Position numbers and translations under genes: made by a program. The notes under the pieces are model-generated. The model was not told the origin of the DNA. It was given only the letters and a program-made list of their open reading frames with translations, and ran no database searches. Positions 21,556-33,564 of a DNA stretch of 44,869 bases are shown in pieces (positions within the stretch are counted from its first letter, which is position 1; each line of letters begins with the position of its first letter). The stretch spans positions 65,144 to 110,012 of the forward strand of contig BCKQ01000029.1 in assembly GCA_001600695.1 (NCBI GenBank), written 5' to 3'. The DNA is from Ascoidea asiatica. Its lineage: Eukaryota; Ascomycota; Saccharomycetes; Ascoideales; Ascoideaceae.

Positions 21556-22542
21556 ATGTCAATGAATGGAACTACTACGTCATCAACTTTGGCCTTTGAT
21601 ATTCAAGTATGGAAAGAAGGTCCCAAAATAGTGAAATATTATTCGGAAAACTCAAATTTACAATTTTATGTTGATGAGACTTCAATTAATAGCTTATCTC
21701 CTTCAATTCAAACTTTATTTCTTAATCCAGTCAAAGCAGGCGGCAATCATTTCCCTATCACTTTTTATTTTGTCAAACCGGAATCGTTAATTTCATATAA
21801 AGGTAATACCCTTTCATATATGAGAGAAAATCTCCGGTTATTAAACTATTTAAATTATATTCCTAGACTAAATCATTTTCATCCCTCTGAAATTGAAATC
21901 ATTAAGCCTAACAATTATACTTCGATTAGTAATTTACCGTTCGATAGTCATATTCAATCAACAAAGTTTATTTTCATTTTACATTTAATTTTATTTCCAA
22001 CCAATCAAAATCAATTAAATTATCAAAAAGACATTTCCGGAAATATTTGTGAAATCATCCACCAGAACCAGTTAAATATAGCTTACGTAATCAAACATTA
22101 ATGCAACTTATTATTGGTGATCATCAAAAACCCAATAATCTTGAAACCAGAACAATTGAACTAGAAATTATTACTCAAAAAGGTAGTACGTCATCAATTT
22201 ATAATATTGTCGAAAATCAACTTCCGGAAGAAATCAGATCCCTAACCGTCTTACCCGCTTTAGATTATACAAAAATTCAAATAATAAAATTTACTATAGG
22301 AAAGCCAAATCCAAAATGTGAAAATTGTAATTGATGCAACCAATCACACTGATAATCTTTTACCCATTTTCCGTGTTGAATCCAATGGACAGGTTCTATC
22401 CAAAATTGAATTATGGAACAAAATTGAAGGTAAGTATCCTAATATTTCCAAACCAATGTTTGAAAAGATATTTCCTAAATTTCATGTGGTAATTGAATTT
22501 TCATCAGAATCAGATTCTGATGATCTTATTATGCTAAATTAA
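21556..22542 (+). pseudogene. unknown extra ORF inside element B, two frameshifts
   Basis: Not recognised. ATG 21556 begins MSMNGTTTSSTLAFD and runs to a stop at 22099-22101. A second frame (ATG 22101, overlapping in TAATG) runs to 22334, and the first frame resumes near 22318 and runs to 22542. Together they look like one protein of about 320 residues, ending in an acidic SSESDSDDLIMLN tail. No signal peptide or clear membrane span is seen, so an envelope-type protein is not supported. It sits after the truncated integrase and before the 3' LTR, where Ty3/gypsy elements normally have no coding sequence. It could be an accessory element gene, a captured host gene, or part of a separate insertion that replaced the integrase C-terminus. 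Confidence 0.55.
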
Positions 22543-23260
22543 GTTAATTTTCTATTCTTTTTTACTTATTTTTTTATTTATTACTATTTATTACTATATA
22601 CTACCATGTTTTTTATATAAATACGCCCCAAATATCTTCTTTTTATTTCTACTTTAGTTGTATTTTTTTATCATCACCAATTCTTTATTCTTAATAAGTA
22701 TTATTTTTTTTTAAAAGTCAATATCTGTAGTTGTATCTATATTAGTATCCAGGTCCTCACCAATGCTCACTTTTAACAGGAAACTGAACTAAGTTACCCA
22801 GAAGCTACACTGGAGATCAATTTTCTATTGGAACGCCTGATGATAGAACACCAGCGAGCTTTGGCGGTGGATGTTCAAATAGAGTGAAGAAATTTTCTGA
22901 TCCATCCACTAAACTGCAATTATATTCTGATTCGAATACATTACATATTTAATTTCAACCAAAAGTGGCATTAGATATACAATAGTTATGGTGTATATAT
23001 TTAAGTGTCCTCAAACTGAAATTTATCTTAATCTATTTAACAAATGTTTTTCTTAACTTATTTTTATTTAAGTTATTCGTTTTGTTTTTATCATATTCCC
23101 TTTGATGGTTACATACTACAATACGTTTAAAATACCAAGTTATTTTATTTTATTTTTTAAAAAAAAAAAAAAAAAAGCATTTTATTATTATTATCAGTTT
23201 TTTTTATATATAGTCCAGCTTTCAGAGTGGTACTCCGATCCATAGATCGTATTCTAGACC
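22543..23260. other. non-coding 3' part of element B
   Basis: AT-rich sequence with an A tract near 23159-23176 and no supported gene. No clear polypurine tract is visible just before the 3' LTR. Confidence 0.5.
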
Positions 23261-23581
23261 TGTTGGTAAATGCAATCTCGGTAGAGCTCTTGCCGTATTT
23301 ATACATTCATTCCGTCATAACGATATTCGGGTGCACTTGCCGTTGGTCCGGATACTTACACGTAAGTAATTTTGTGTATGTTTATGTTTTAGATACGTTA
23401 CATTCTAAAATGGCGGTCTGGCTTAACATTCCGGAAAGCCGGTAAGTCAGGTCTCGCTTACTGTACTTTATGGAATACTTTCAAGTACTCATATATATTT
23501 TACAATGTACATTTTATTCTTTTCTTTTATGCTTTTTCTTTTTATCAACAATATTTCTAAGGTCATATTGCTTATACTATC
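23261..23581 (+). repeat. 3' LTR of element B
   Basis: It starts TGTTGGTAAATGCAATCTCGG and matches 14026-14427 except for an internal gap of about 80 bases. The end is placed after GCTTATACTAT; the following CCCACGCGTC contains an ACGCGT box and is not part of the match. Confidence 0.83.
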
Positions 23582-24066
23582 CCACGCGTCTTACAGTAAA
23601 AATCAATCAATTCCTAGTTATGTCATCTACAATGATGGCGTTTACTTTCAGTATCAAATACTTTGTTCTTTTCCANATNAGTTTTATTATCTTTTTTATC
23701 ACATGACTAANTTAAAANCTAGTTGGTCCGCCGTCTATTTATTTGCAATGGCGAGATTTGACAAAAATTATCTTTTCCGCGATTTTCCGAATATTGCATC
23801 CAATTTTTGCATTTGTTTCAAATTTTGTTTTCTCAATTGTTAACATTTTTTTTCTTCCAAATGTTGGTCGCAAATTTTGCTTTTTTTCCAAAATTTTCGT
23901 GCGTCAAAATTATTATCAATCACTCCATAAATTAAAAAACCATTAATCTCAAATCCTCATTCGAATTAAGCGGACTAAAAAATAATTAAATAACCAATGT
24001 AAAACAATTAAAACAAATCAACTTATATTTCCATAGTTTTATCAACAATATTATTAATCTATTATA
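23582..24066. other. intergenic; possible promoter of the 24067 ORF
   Basis: There is no supported gene. ACGCGT at 23584-23589 and CACATG at 23700-23705 are the only regulatory-looking motifs; several n bases occur near 23670-23720. Confidence 0.4.
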
Positions 24067-25341
24067 ATGGGCTTGCCTTTTTTAAATTCTGCTACTAGAA
24101 GTAAAAAGATCAGTTCTTTAAATAAAAAAAGGAATCAAGCATATAAGTGTAATAGTCAATCAAAGGACGAAAATAATGCTGAAGAACCGTCTCCAATTGC
24201 TTTGAAAGAAGATTCAGGGTTCCCTCTAACGGAATTATTTGGTTTTTCCCAAATAGAATTTTATGAGGATTCAGAGAAACGTGTGGGTAGTTCTGGAAGC
24301 AAAATATTCGTCGGATCGTTTGATGAAGAAAATAAATTTGATAGAACCAGACTTCAATGTTATACTCCAGGATTTGAAGAACTATTTGAAATGCTTGAAA
24401 CACCAAAAACCTTAGGAAACATATTAAGCTATCTAAATTACGACTCAAAATTGTAAGGTAATTATCAAGGAAGATATTGACTCAGAACCTGCAAACATCA
24501 AACATTTTCTTGTTATTTTAGCTATTAATGGGCTACCTCATGGTTGTTTTATTTTGATGGTCCAAATCAAAGTTCAATCAGTATAAAAGGTAGTTAGATG
24601 ATCACCCTTTACGAGGCTACCAAAGTGAGCACAGTTGAATCGGTAGTTGAAAACACTTCGTTTGAATCTACTATTGCTTTTCAAAGATTATTGGTCAAGA
24701 TGCTTCACTCTGATTTCATTTTAAATCCTTACTTCGGTGTATTTAATATTCAACGACAAATTGTTATCTGTAATATATCATATTGCAATTACGTTGAATT
24801 TAAATCATACTGCTGTAATAAAAATTATTATCTCTATATTAGAGTTTTCGTAAAGAATATCAAATTTTATACGATCATGCAAAATATCAAAGGTCAAAGG
24901 GCTCAATCTGCCAAACAATTCGAAGGTTTGATTGCCTTGAATGAGTCAGAAGAAACCCCTTATGATTCAAAATTCATCTCAACTTTGGTATATTATTACT
25001 TATTTAAAACTGATAAAGTTTGTAAGAAGTTAGTGAAAGCCAATTCAATTACACCCACTCACTTATCAAGCTACAAATTTATTAACTCCCAATTAAGATA
25101 TTTGAGAAATTATAAATCTTCAGGTATTGAAACCTCTACTTTGGTCATTTATGCACTCAATATGCATGATGTTATTATGGCAAATTTTTTTGTTAATAAG
25201 TTTAGTTATAAAATAAATGACTTTCCCTATCTATCTAAGAAATTTCACTACCATGGGGCGATTCGTAAATATAGTTTAAAGGGCTGTTTTCTGGCATCGA
25301 AGATAGAGTCTTTCACCCACCTGACTTTCCTCTACTACTAG
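24067..25341 (+). pseudogene. unknown two-part ORF
   Basis: Not recognised. ATG 24067 (MGLPFLNSATRSKKI) opens 129 codons: basic N-terminus, acidic middle, and FEELFEMLETPKTLGNIL. A shift near 24455 is bridged by a weak frame (VIIKEDIDSEPANIKHF) to a second long frame at 24598-25341 (about 247 codons) rich in Tyr, Asn and Lys, with a Cys cluster (SYCNYVEFKSYCC) and no confident motif. The parts are collinear and probably one former gene of about 420 residues. A host gene and a transposon-borne gene are both possible. Confidence 0.45.
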
Positions 25342-25441
25342 GACTGAAAAAATCCTCTTTAAATTTAAATTTAATGCTATCGGCAAAATCAAACATAGGT
25401 ACAATTATAGATCTTGATTAATCTAGCTAACTCATTTCAGG

Positions 25442-25466
<25 letters not shown>
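25442..25466. repeat. (TA)n microsatellite
   Basis: An uninterrupted TA dinucleotide run of 25 bases. Confidence 0.97.
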
Positions 25467-25469
<3 letters not shown>

Positions 25470-25472
<3 letters not shown>

Positions 25473-26340
25473 ATCTTGTGAAATTATCAATTTCAAAAAC
25501 CTTGGGAAATAAATGTATTCCAGTAACCAACCCGATAGCAATACCAATAATAATAATAGCGATGACAAGCAAATAAACATGGGCCCATTAACTTTATATC
25601 AAAACTTAACTCTTCAAATCTATAAACATAAATTCTAATCAATCCTTTTCCAAAAGAAACTGTTTTTATAAATTTTGTTTTTTCACTGGTAAGAATTTTT
25701 AATAAATTATTTTCTTTCAATTTGTCATATTGTTGATCGACTAAGCATGTTTTTACGGTTGACTTTAAGCCATTTTCTCTAACTCTAATAGCATCAATTT
25801 CTGTTTATACGATATACTCAAACTTATTATATTCACATGGGTTTTAAAATTCACATTAGCGTCCAAATTGAATTGATCTTGGCTACCTTTTCAGTCACTC
25901 GCCACTACTATTGCAAAGTATTTTGAATTATTTGGAATTATATTATTTCAGTTAACTTATTAGTGGCTACAATAAACTTTATTGATTCGATCAAGTTCTT
26001 CAAGTCATTGTTGAGTGTTTTTTTAGGTAAGTTGGTTTCATTCATTTGTTGAACCTATTGTATCTTCATATACTCTATAAAACTTTTGAGATTGATTTCA
26101 TTCTATGCCCAGTTTTTCTATAAAATCAATATCACTAGCTTCTTTAATTTTATAATTTCATTCAATTTAACCTCTAATGCATTATCCTTATATTATGGTG
26201 TTTCCTTTTTCAACTAATTTAATTTTGGCTCACTCCATTTAGTGCGTAAAGAACTAACTCGACATGTTGTTGAAGTTTATTTTGAAACAATCAAATGTCC
26301 AATTGGCAATGAATTTAGGACCGATGTTAAAACCAGGAAA
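25470..26340 (-). pseudogene. unknown remnant with C-terminal transmembrane segment
   Basis: Reading leftward, broken frames give charged, Leu/Ile/Lys/Asn-rich, coiled-coil-like pieces (for example NDLKNLIESIKFIVATN, about 25950-26010), then a better frame at 25720-25590 (LLKILTSEKTKFIKTVSFG). Shifting frame by one near 25585 reveals a strongly hydrophobic span at 25507-25584 (VYLLVIAIIIIGIAIGLV), a convincing single membrane helix close to the C-terminus. The layout of coil followed by a tail anchor resembles SNARE-like or other tail-anchored proteins, but no diagnostic motif supports naming it. Confidence 0.35.
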
Positions 26341-28308
26341 GAAAAGTTACTAAATATACAATTATTTTTTCTATTTTAATTTGTGTAAAATAATTCTAGA
26401 ATTAATTCTATATTCAGACCTAATGCTTGAAGGTAATTTATATAAATTATAAGGCTGAACTGTTTCCAACGATAAAAAATTTTATGGATTAAATTATTGT
26501 GTAATTAAGCCACTTTATTGCTTCTTCTATTAAGATGATTGATTGTTCTGAAAACACTTTTATATTAACCTTTAATAATTTGCGGAGTCTGATTCTATAA
26601 ATGTAAATGATAAATAGAAAGCCTTAAAGGATTTTAAGACCAATTTTTTGATTTATTGTTGAAAAGTCAATTTTCAAAATATGTTTCTATATTTCATATT
26701 TTAGGAATAATTAAAATGTAAGCATTGCAGGCTAAATATTACCATCTAATCATTATAAATCACTATTGAGAACTTTGTTTCTGGATTAAAGGATGCTATT
26801 TATTAGGAAAACCTTTTATTCCTATTCATTTATTCAGCCTTATTTTGATTTTCTATTTGAAAATTCTTCCATTTCAATTGATCAACTCTTCTACTTAATA
26901 AGATTGAGATTAATGATATCATAATTTATAAGAACTAGATTTCTTTTTAGCCGGATTATAAACCAATTATAAAACAATAATAAAATTATGAAAAAAAGAT
27001 GAGAAAATTATGGGAAAAAAGATTATAAAATCATGATAAAATCACAAATGTGTGTTTTTTTTTTTATTTCAACTTTATTAATTCTTTTCATATTTCCCAA
27101 ACTCAATATGTATTAGATTTAAATTTTTTTAATTTAATTTTATTAAATGCAATTTAGATTACCATTGTTTATAATATCTGTCCATTTTTTAGAAGCTTTA
27201 AAATTAAGTTTGATATACAACTAAAATAGATTAAATTCAATATTAAGGACTTTAATTGAATTACAGTTTAAAAATAATTATTGTCCTGATATCCTAATAA
27301 GTGTTAAAGATTATTAATATTTTCAATTGGAAGTTTTGATTTGCTTACTTGTTTGGAATGATCTAATGAAGGGAAAAGGATGAATTTAATTTTTAATAAT
27401 CTGTAAGTTACGCTTTGAGTCGGAACATCATCTTAGTCGTTAGTAAAATATTTGAAATACTTGAAATTAAAAAGAAAGGAAAAATAATAGTAATAATATT
27501 ATAGAAAATCACAGTAATAATGGATTTTAGAGCAACTAAAGACAAGGACAAATAGAATTTTAAAGATGGATAAGTTATTGTCAATTTTCTTTTTTTAATT
27601 TAACAAATCTCTCACTATAGAAATGTAGTTAAAATTGTTCATTTATTATCATTATCACTTATTCTTAGTGATTAATTAATTAATTGGTTAATTGGTTAAA
27701 TGATGGATTGATTAATTAGGTTTGTTCATTGAGAAAATCAGTTTCGAATTTTCAAAAAAGTTTTTCAAAAATGTTGTTAGAAACTGAGCTTAAATATCAA
27801 TGATATAAATCTGATTATACTTTATCATACTCACAAGAAATCCATGACATTCAAAAATATTAATAAAATAAATAAGAATCCTTAAACATAAATTGGGTTA
27901 GAATAATATTTTTTTAAAGTTGCTTAATATTCAATCTTGATTATATGAGATTGAAAAATCAGATGGATTTACTTTCATGTTACATTTCCTTTTTTAATTT
28001 CTGAAACTGCAAACTCCAAAGGTAGAGATAATAGTTTCTCGTTTTTTGTATTAATTTATTCAAAAGAAAANTTGTATTGTCAATTAAAATAAGAAATCTG
28101 AAGAAAGAGAAATTAAAAAAGATTTTCATTTNAATTTGAAAATATTCTGNTTAGCAATTTNATCAACTTTTAATTANTNGTTAATGGNGAATCCAAACAA
28201 GGATAAAGAATTGTTCTNAGAACTAAAAGGATGGTATTACATAGTAAATTGCAACTTTTGGATGCTGAAAATCTGATTTGAAATGACAAAATTATTTTAT
28301 TAAAATAG
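26341..28308. other. long gene-free AT-rich stretch
   Basis: No supported coding sequence in either direction. It holds short direct repeats of ATTATAAAATCATGATAAAATC type near 26960-27040 and an AATT-rich block near 27670-27710. Confidence 0.55.
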
Positions 28309-30430
28309 TTAACTTAATTCTTTATTTAAATTAGAGGATTGGGATATGTTAGAAACTATAAAATTTAATGGCGGATTTTGAAGCTCTTGATAGTTAATTA
28401 TATCAACTAACTTTTTATTATTTTCTTTCTCATTTTTCAAAATTAAATTTTTTTCTGCTTCTATTGAAATATTCTCTTTTATTAGATTAGCTATCACATT
28501 ATTTTTTTCTTTGAATTAATTTTATTTCCCTTCAAGTTCCAAACTGAAATTTAATACTTTTTAATTTAATTTTTCTTTTTTATCCATTCTTTTTTTCAAT
28601 TCCATTAGTTTATTAAGCACATTATGATGTGAAAGATTCCTAGTTCCTTATGTGTTTAATAATGAATCGAAACCTGTTTCAGCAGCTTTGGGATCCAACC
28701 TTGAAATCCCAAGATGCACGGTTTCAATTATTGATGCTAAATATTGGATTGGTTCCTTGATTCCAAAGTAGAACAATGAAAACAAATTGCATGTACCAAT
28801 TCGCTAAACTGCTTAATTGGAATAGAACTAGTTTTTTGGTTTTCCATAAATAAGTTTTTTATTTCCATTGACGAATTTTTTATAGGAGATGAACAATAAA
28901 ATTTTGTAAACATATTATATTTGCTTCTCATAAATTTGTTTTGTTCATTTTTCATAAGAATTTCTATATCTTTAAAACACATATTAACAAAATGATGATA
29001 AGAAAAAAGAAGATTTGTAGATTTTGTTGAATTTGCAGAAGATAAAATGTGTTTTATATTGCCCAGGTTAATGAATATAAAAAAATAATTATTATTTTCT
29101 AAATTTAATTTGGTGTCATTTGAATTTTAAAAATATTCAGCTCCCATTAATTCTAAAATATATAAAATTAAATAGGGATTAGTATCTTGAATACTTTCTA
29201 ATTTAAGGTTATGTTGAACAATTTGGACTGTTGAAGATATGTTTTTGATTTGATTATTTATTCTAGATTCTTTTATATGCAATGGCGAATATCCACTTTT
29301 TGAAAATGATTTTTGAATTGAACCTAATTTTATCTTTGTTCTTCTCATTTCGAATAAATTTAAAAATATTAACGCTGTTGTAATTTGAAGACACTTTACC
29401 CCAACAAGACTTTAGAATAAGACAGTAATTCACATCTAAAGGTTGTGCAAAACTAGAGCTACGTTGTGGTAGTAGAAATAAAATCACTTTCTTTTCAATT
29501 GCTAACTGTATAACAGGAACAGTTGTATGACTTTCATGACAATCAAATAACCTGTAGATTAAATTCGGAGTCATCTTGTTTTTTTGACTCAGCTTGGGAA
29601 ACAAAATCGTTAACCCAGGATTCATAAATTTCGCTTTTAATCAATCCTGATTTTGTTTTGTAAATAAACCATTTGTGTTGATCAAGAAACAACTTCCCAA
29701 CGTTTTAGACGCTCATGGTGCTTGATGGATTTTTGAAAATAATATGTGGATAANGCTGGTATCCATTAGCAGCAATACATTCAATAACTGTTGTTATCGG
29801 CCCTTGCGGAGCTGCAAAAGATATGGTGCAATTNANAANATAACTATTTAGTTTTTGATCTATTTTATTTCCACACTNATCAACNTTGTATAAATTGTAA
29901 TGTTNGATTTTGTATTGGCTTACCNCTGAATTAAAATATTTAAAAAATGATGTTATCTGCTGTTTGTTAATGGCTCTGAATCTACCCTTTTCCATTGTAA
30001 CTGTTTTTGATAGTTTAACAGAATTTTTGTTATTTGGATTTAAAAACTTTCTGAAGTAATCATTAGTTAAGCTCACATTAATGTCTTCTTTTTTTAAAAT
30101 TGTTTTGAAAAGAATCAGGGTATCTGATAGCCTTAAAAATTTACTAAAATGCTCAAAACAATTGATAATGTCCACCACATTCTATGAAAAATGATCAGCA
30201 ATTTTTCTTTTGTTTATTCGCTTTTTTTTTCATGAAGGTGAATTGGGATATTTCATTTTTTTGTAAAAAGTGGAAGCAGATAAATCGTATTGTTCTAAGA
30301 TACTTTTTATGCTTCGATTTTCACCTGTGGCCTGGCAATGCTTAAACTCATTAATAGCATCTTGGTATCTTTTGATTTTATCAAGTTTTTCTGTTTTTTG
30401 GAGTTGCCATTGTTTTTTTCTTTATTTTAC
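28309..30430 (-). pseudogene. pogo/Tigger-type transposase, degenerate
   Basis: Reading leftward, a psq-like helix-turn-helix (RYQDAINEFKHC to SASTFYKKMK, about 30390-30270) has the basic DNA-binding pattern of pogo N-termini. A DDE_1-type core follows: a YNLY-x-VD motif with the first Asp (about 29895-29875), GPITTVIECIAANGYQ and PHIIFKNPSST (29800-29720). The second Asp is in RLFDCHESHTT (about 29560-29530), then VILFLLPQRSSSFAQPLDV with the third Asp near 29430. A segment SFSKSGYSPLHI (about 29310-29275) resembles the conserved SGF-x-TG-x-YP block. The tail (28309-28990) is Asn/Lys/Glu-rich and helical. Stops and frameshifts are spread throughout, and n bases cluster at 29750-29925. These enzymes cut and paste into TA sites; no terminal repeats were found. 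Confidence 0.85.
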
Positions 30431-30556
30431 AGTAAAAGTTTCAGATGATTCTTTGTTGTTGATATAGGAATTTAAGTATTTTTCATTTGACTTTTAGCGT
30501 ACTTAAAAATCAAATAGGATTGGGGATTACGTGTTATTGTCATAATTTTTCAGGAT

Positions 30557-30835
30557 ATGCGTACGCGTCCACGAACCTTGAACATTCGGTTTTTTGAGGA
30601 AAAATTGAAATATACCACGTGGTATAAGACTTTATCGTACCAGAAAACACCCCTTTTAATCTATTTACGAATCGCCACATGGTATATCAATATTGATGCA
30701 ATATCTATGTGTGAGGTTATTTATAAATCATATAATTATTGTTCAGATTATGATACTATTGCTGAAACTTATCCCTTAGATGCTGGTTATATTGCATATA
30801 CCGGGCTCTTTGCTGTTTGGTTTTGTCTGTATTAA
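30557..30835 (+). CDS. short hypothetical ORF of uncertain reality
   Basis: A 92-codon frame from ATG 30557 (MRTRPRTLNIRFF) ends at 30835 in a hydrophobic YIAYTGLFAVWFCLY. It contains two T-W-Y motifs (TTWYKTL, ATWYINID) encoded by the palindrome at 30611-30626 and its degenerate copy 60 bases later. No family is recognised; it may be a chance frame between the pogo remnant and the C48-like locus. Confidence 0.2.
   Translation: MRTRPRTLNIRFFEEKLKYTTWYKTLSYQKTPLLIYLRIATWYINIDAISMCEVIYKSYNYCSDYDTIAETYPLDAGYIAYTGLFAVWFCLY
30611..30626. promoter_or_regulatory. 16-bp palindrome with CACGTG core
   Basis: TATACCACGTGGTATA is a perfect palindrome with a central E-box. A degenerate partner, CCACATGGTATAT, lies at about 30676-30688. 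Such sites are bound by bHLH factors such as Cbf1 in yeasts; use here is unproven. Confidence 0.4.
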
Positions 30836-31808
30836 TATAAATATCCGTATTAATTCCGTGTTTGTATTTCAATCTGTTTTTTGAATTATTACTTTTCATG
30901 TAAAAAATCGATCCATCACATTTCAAATTATTATTTACAAAGTTATTAAGTTTACTTTTAATTTTAATACAAATTTATTAATCCAAAATTACTAAAAATC
31001 ATCAAAGAAACATAAAAACAGAAAAANCANAAAANAATTTTCTTTCTATTATACTATTTAACTCAACTACTTTTTCANTATCTACCAANCATNAATTCGT
31101 TTTTAAAAATCAACAAATAAATTNCAATTTTCTTTCTACTTTTTTCTTAGATTGTTTACTTTCCCTCTTATTGTCAATTTATTACAAATTNAAAATTATT
31201 ATTTTTTGAATNCTTTTTCTACTTTACAACTCAATATTTTATAATGTATAACTTCTGTTTCAAATAATCAGGTATTTGACTAAGAAATATTTATAACAAA
31301 TATATTGAATTTTTCAAATCAATTATTTATTTAGAAATATAAGCATCTAGGTACTGAACACTGTCATTACACGGGAAAGTTACTAGTGCTGATAATATCG
31401 ACTAATATAGAAGTGGGTGTTTTTACATATCGCATGATTAATATTATCCTCAGAAATAAAAAATTAGTGAGATTTTAGACAAAACTATCAATAAAAAATA
31501 TAAAAACTTTATTCCCAAAGGCAATAAAACAATAAGCACATTTCTTTTGTTGCCCACTAAACGCTAACTTACAAAAAGAAATTAAATCAATCAATAACAA
31601 CTATTAAGATGAAATTGAAAACCTATCACCATTAGTATTATCGCAGTGACCAATATACCAACAAGTTTCTAAAAACGCTTAACTAAAAAATAAAAATATT
31701 TGATAGAGCAAATATAAATATAAAACATTGTATTCTCATACAGTAACCAACCAGTGAAACACCCAATTAAGTAGGTCTAAAAATATATCTATATTAAAAA
31801 GCTCAACA
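30836..31808. other. gene-free AT-rich stretch with ambiguous bases
   Basis: No supported gene. Several n bases at 31026-31212 sit in A/T-only sequence. The 3' part is the probable upstream region of the 31809 ORF. Confidence 0.5.
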
Positions 31809-33478
31809 ATGCCATCACTCACTATTATTCGGAATCGATTTGTGCTTCCTCTAGATCCCCAGTTAGAGATTGATACCTTTGATATATTCAAAACATTGGA
31901 CAACTTAGATCTCGCGATTTGTAGCCCCGAATTATTATCTGAGAATCATTCAAGTTTCATGGCCTATGGGCTAGCAGACAAAGAAATGTATAAACTCAAA
32001 AGAATTAAACATTCTGGCACTATGCCTAACAAACAAGTAAACAAACATTCTTTGTGGATTTCATGTTTACGCATTTCATCCTTTGTCTCCGTTAATGAGA
32101 AATATCCTTTCAACAGTCCTAAAAATAAATTTTCCCGCCCGTCTCTGTTTGATCAACATCTCAGATCTAAAACTATTCCACCGTTTGGAGCAGTCATCCC
32201 AATTCTTATTAGCCAAAATCATTGGATTTTACTGCGGATTCCGATTGTTCAAGCTTCAACCAAAACTAAAATCAATATTTTCAATTTTTTAATGAACCCA
32301 TCATTATACAAGTTGAGATTAAGAAGCTTATTAAAAATAGTTTTATAACTATTACAAATTCAAAAAGTTTATTTATTGAGTGCGTACCCCTACTGGGATT
32401 TAAACAAAATGGCAGTTGGTCTTGTGATGTTTTCAGTTATATCAAAATGTGAAAATAGTGGCAGGCTAGTCCAATAATATCATAACTGTTATTTTGCAAA
32501 CAATTGTTAAATGCATGAGCAGTTAAAAACTCAAGAAGGGTCAGAATCAAATGGGATCGATTTTTGGAAATAGTAAATATGAGTGGCAAAATATCTGTCA
32601 TTATTTTTCAAATAAACTTTTGTCGGTTACTAAAAATCTGTTTTTTTTTGGTACACCGAAATCTAATCAACTGAGTCTTTTTTCAGAACAATCAAAAGTG
32701 TTAAATATAAGCTTAGAAGTTATTTCGGACGTAGACGCAACGGAAATTTTGAAAATAAAACAAAAGATACGGATTCGAGAGTCGAACTTCATCGTTAACG
32801 AGTAAGGATTTTGACTGTACTAATATCGGAGAAACTAGTAATTCAATATCAGCTCACAGTTTGTACCTTAAAAGAAGAAATAGTGAGCTAAGTACAGACA
32901 ATGATACCATGAGAGGCAATGCACCAGTAAAAAGGGTTCAATCCATGGGTTTTGGTCCTAATACTAGTTGAAAATATGTCGAAGGCGAAAGCAGATCATT
33001 CGAGTAACCAAAAGTGTATTATGAGGCAACAGCCTTAGATAATTCGTTATTAAAAAAGTATAAGTTGATTCAGCACAAATGCACTTAAGATTTCTACATG
33101 CAAAGTTATATTATTCCATATATGAAAATTCCTGTCGATCCAAATGAGCTTATTTTAAATGTAATTTCTATAGACCAGGAACCAAAATCCTTTTTATTGA
33201 ACACACAAATTGAGGTTACCAAACAATTTTATGATCTGGCAAAAACAAATGGGAAACTTAGTTTTGACGCTGTCAAAGACTCCATGATTTCCTTATTAAA
33301 ATCGTGCTACAGTTTGGACAAATACACCAATATGATCACACTACCTTTTCAAAACAAGCTTCAAAATGCTGTCATTGGTAATAAAATTTCCAGACTCAAT
33401 AGAAACTATTTTGTGAAAAGATTACAAAGCAACTTTATAATAAATCTATTAGAAAACGGGAAGAACCACTTTACCTAA
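31809..33478 (+). pseudogene. degenerate Ulp1-like (C48) cysteine peptidase with unknown tail
   Basis: ATG 31809 (MPSLTIIRNRFVLPLD) opens 179 codons. GAVIPILISQNHWILLRI (His codon 32220-32222, residue 138) matches the Ulp1/SENP active-site His-Trp block. The next segment INIF-N replaces the usual I-x-x-Y/F-D-S. After a one-base shift in a T run near 32290, the downstream frame reaches GFKQNGSWSCDVFSYI with the expected Gln (32405-32407) and Cys (32423-32425). The Asp looks lost at the frameshift. Distal frames at 32551-32805 and 32810-33478 (with TGA, TAA, TAA inside) continue a Ser/Lys-rich linker and a second domain (MKIPVDPNELILNVI) I do not recognise. C48 enzymes process or remove SUMO-type proteins and occur in several transposon groups. 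Whether this was a host or element gene is open. Confidence 0.6.
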
Positions 33479-33564
33479 TTTTTCCAGATCCTATTATAAC
33501 TGCAAATATTATCTTTTTTTTTACAAATTTAAATTCAACTGTCAGCTAACAGTAGTAAGGGATC

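Larger units (their letters stand above)
14026..23581 (+). mobile_element. Ty3/gypsy LTR retrotransposon B with nested solo LTR
   Basis: Similar LTRs at 14026-14427 and 23261-23581 enclose gag, protease, RT (split by a solo LTR), RNase H, a truncated integrase and an additional unknown ORF. The order is Ty3/gypsy. RT and RNase H resemble those of element A more than those of C. Both LTRs start TGTTRGTAAATKCAATCTCGG; their right ends are approximate, and no target duplication was found. The 3' LTR lacks about 80 bases present in the 5' copy. A possible primer site starts TGGAGATGCG near 14434, but no tRNA match could be established. Confidence 0.88.

Noticed and set aside
21466-22542. Envelope-like gene in element B
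   Set aside because: No signal peptide, membrane span or fusion-like feature is visible, so env is not supported.
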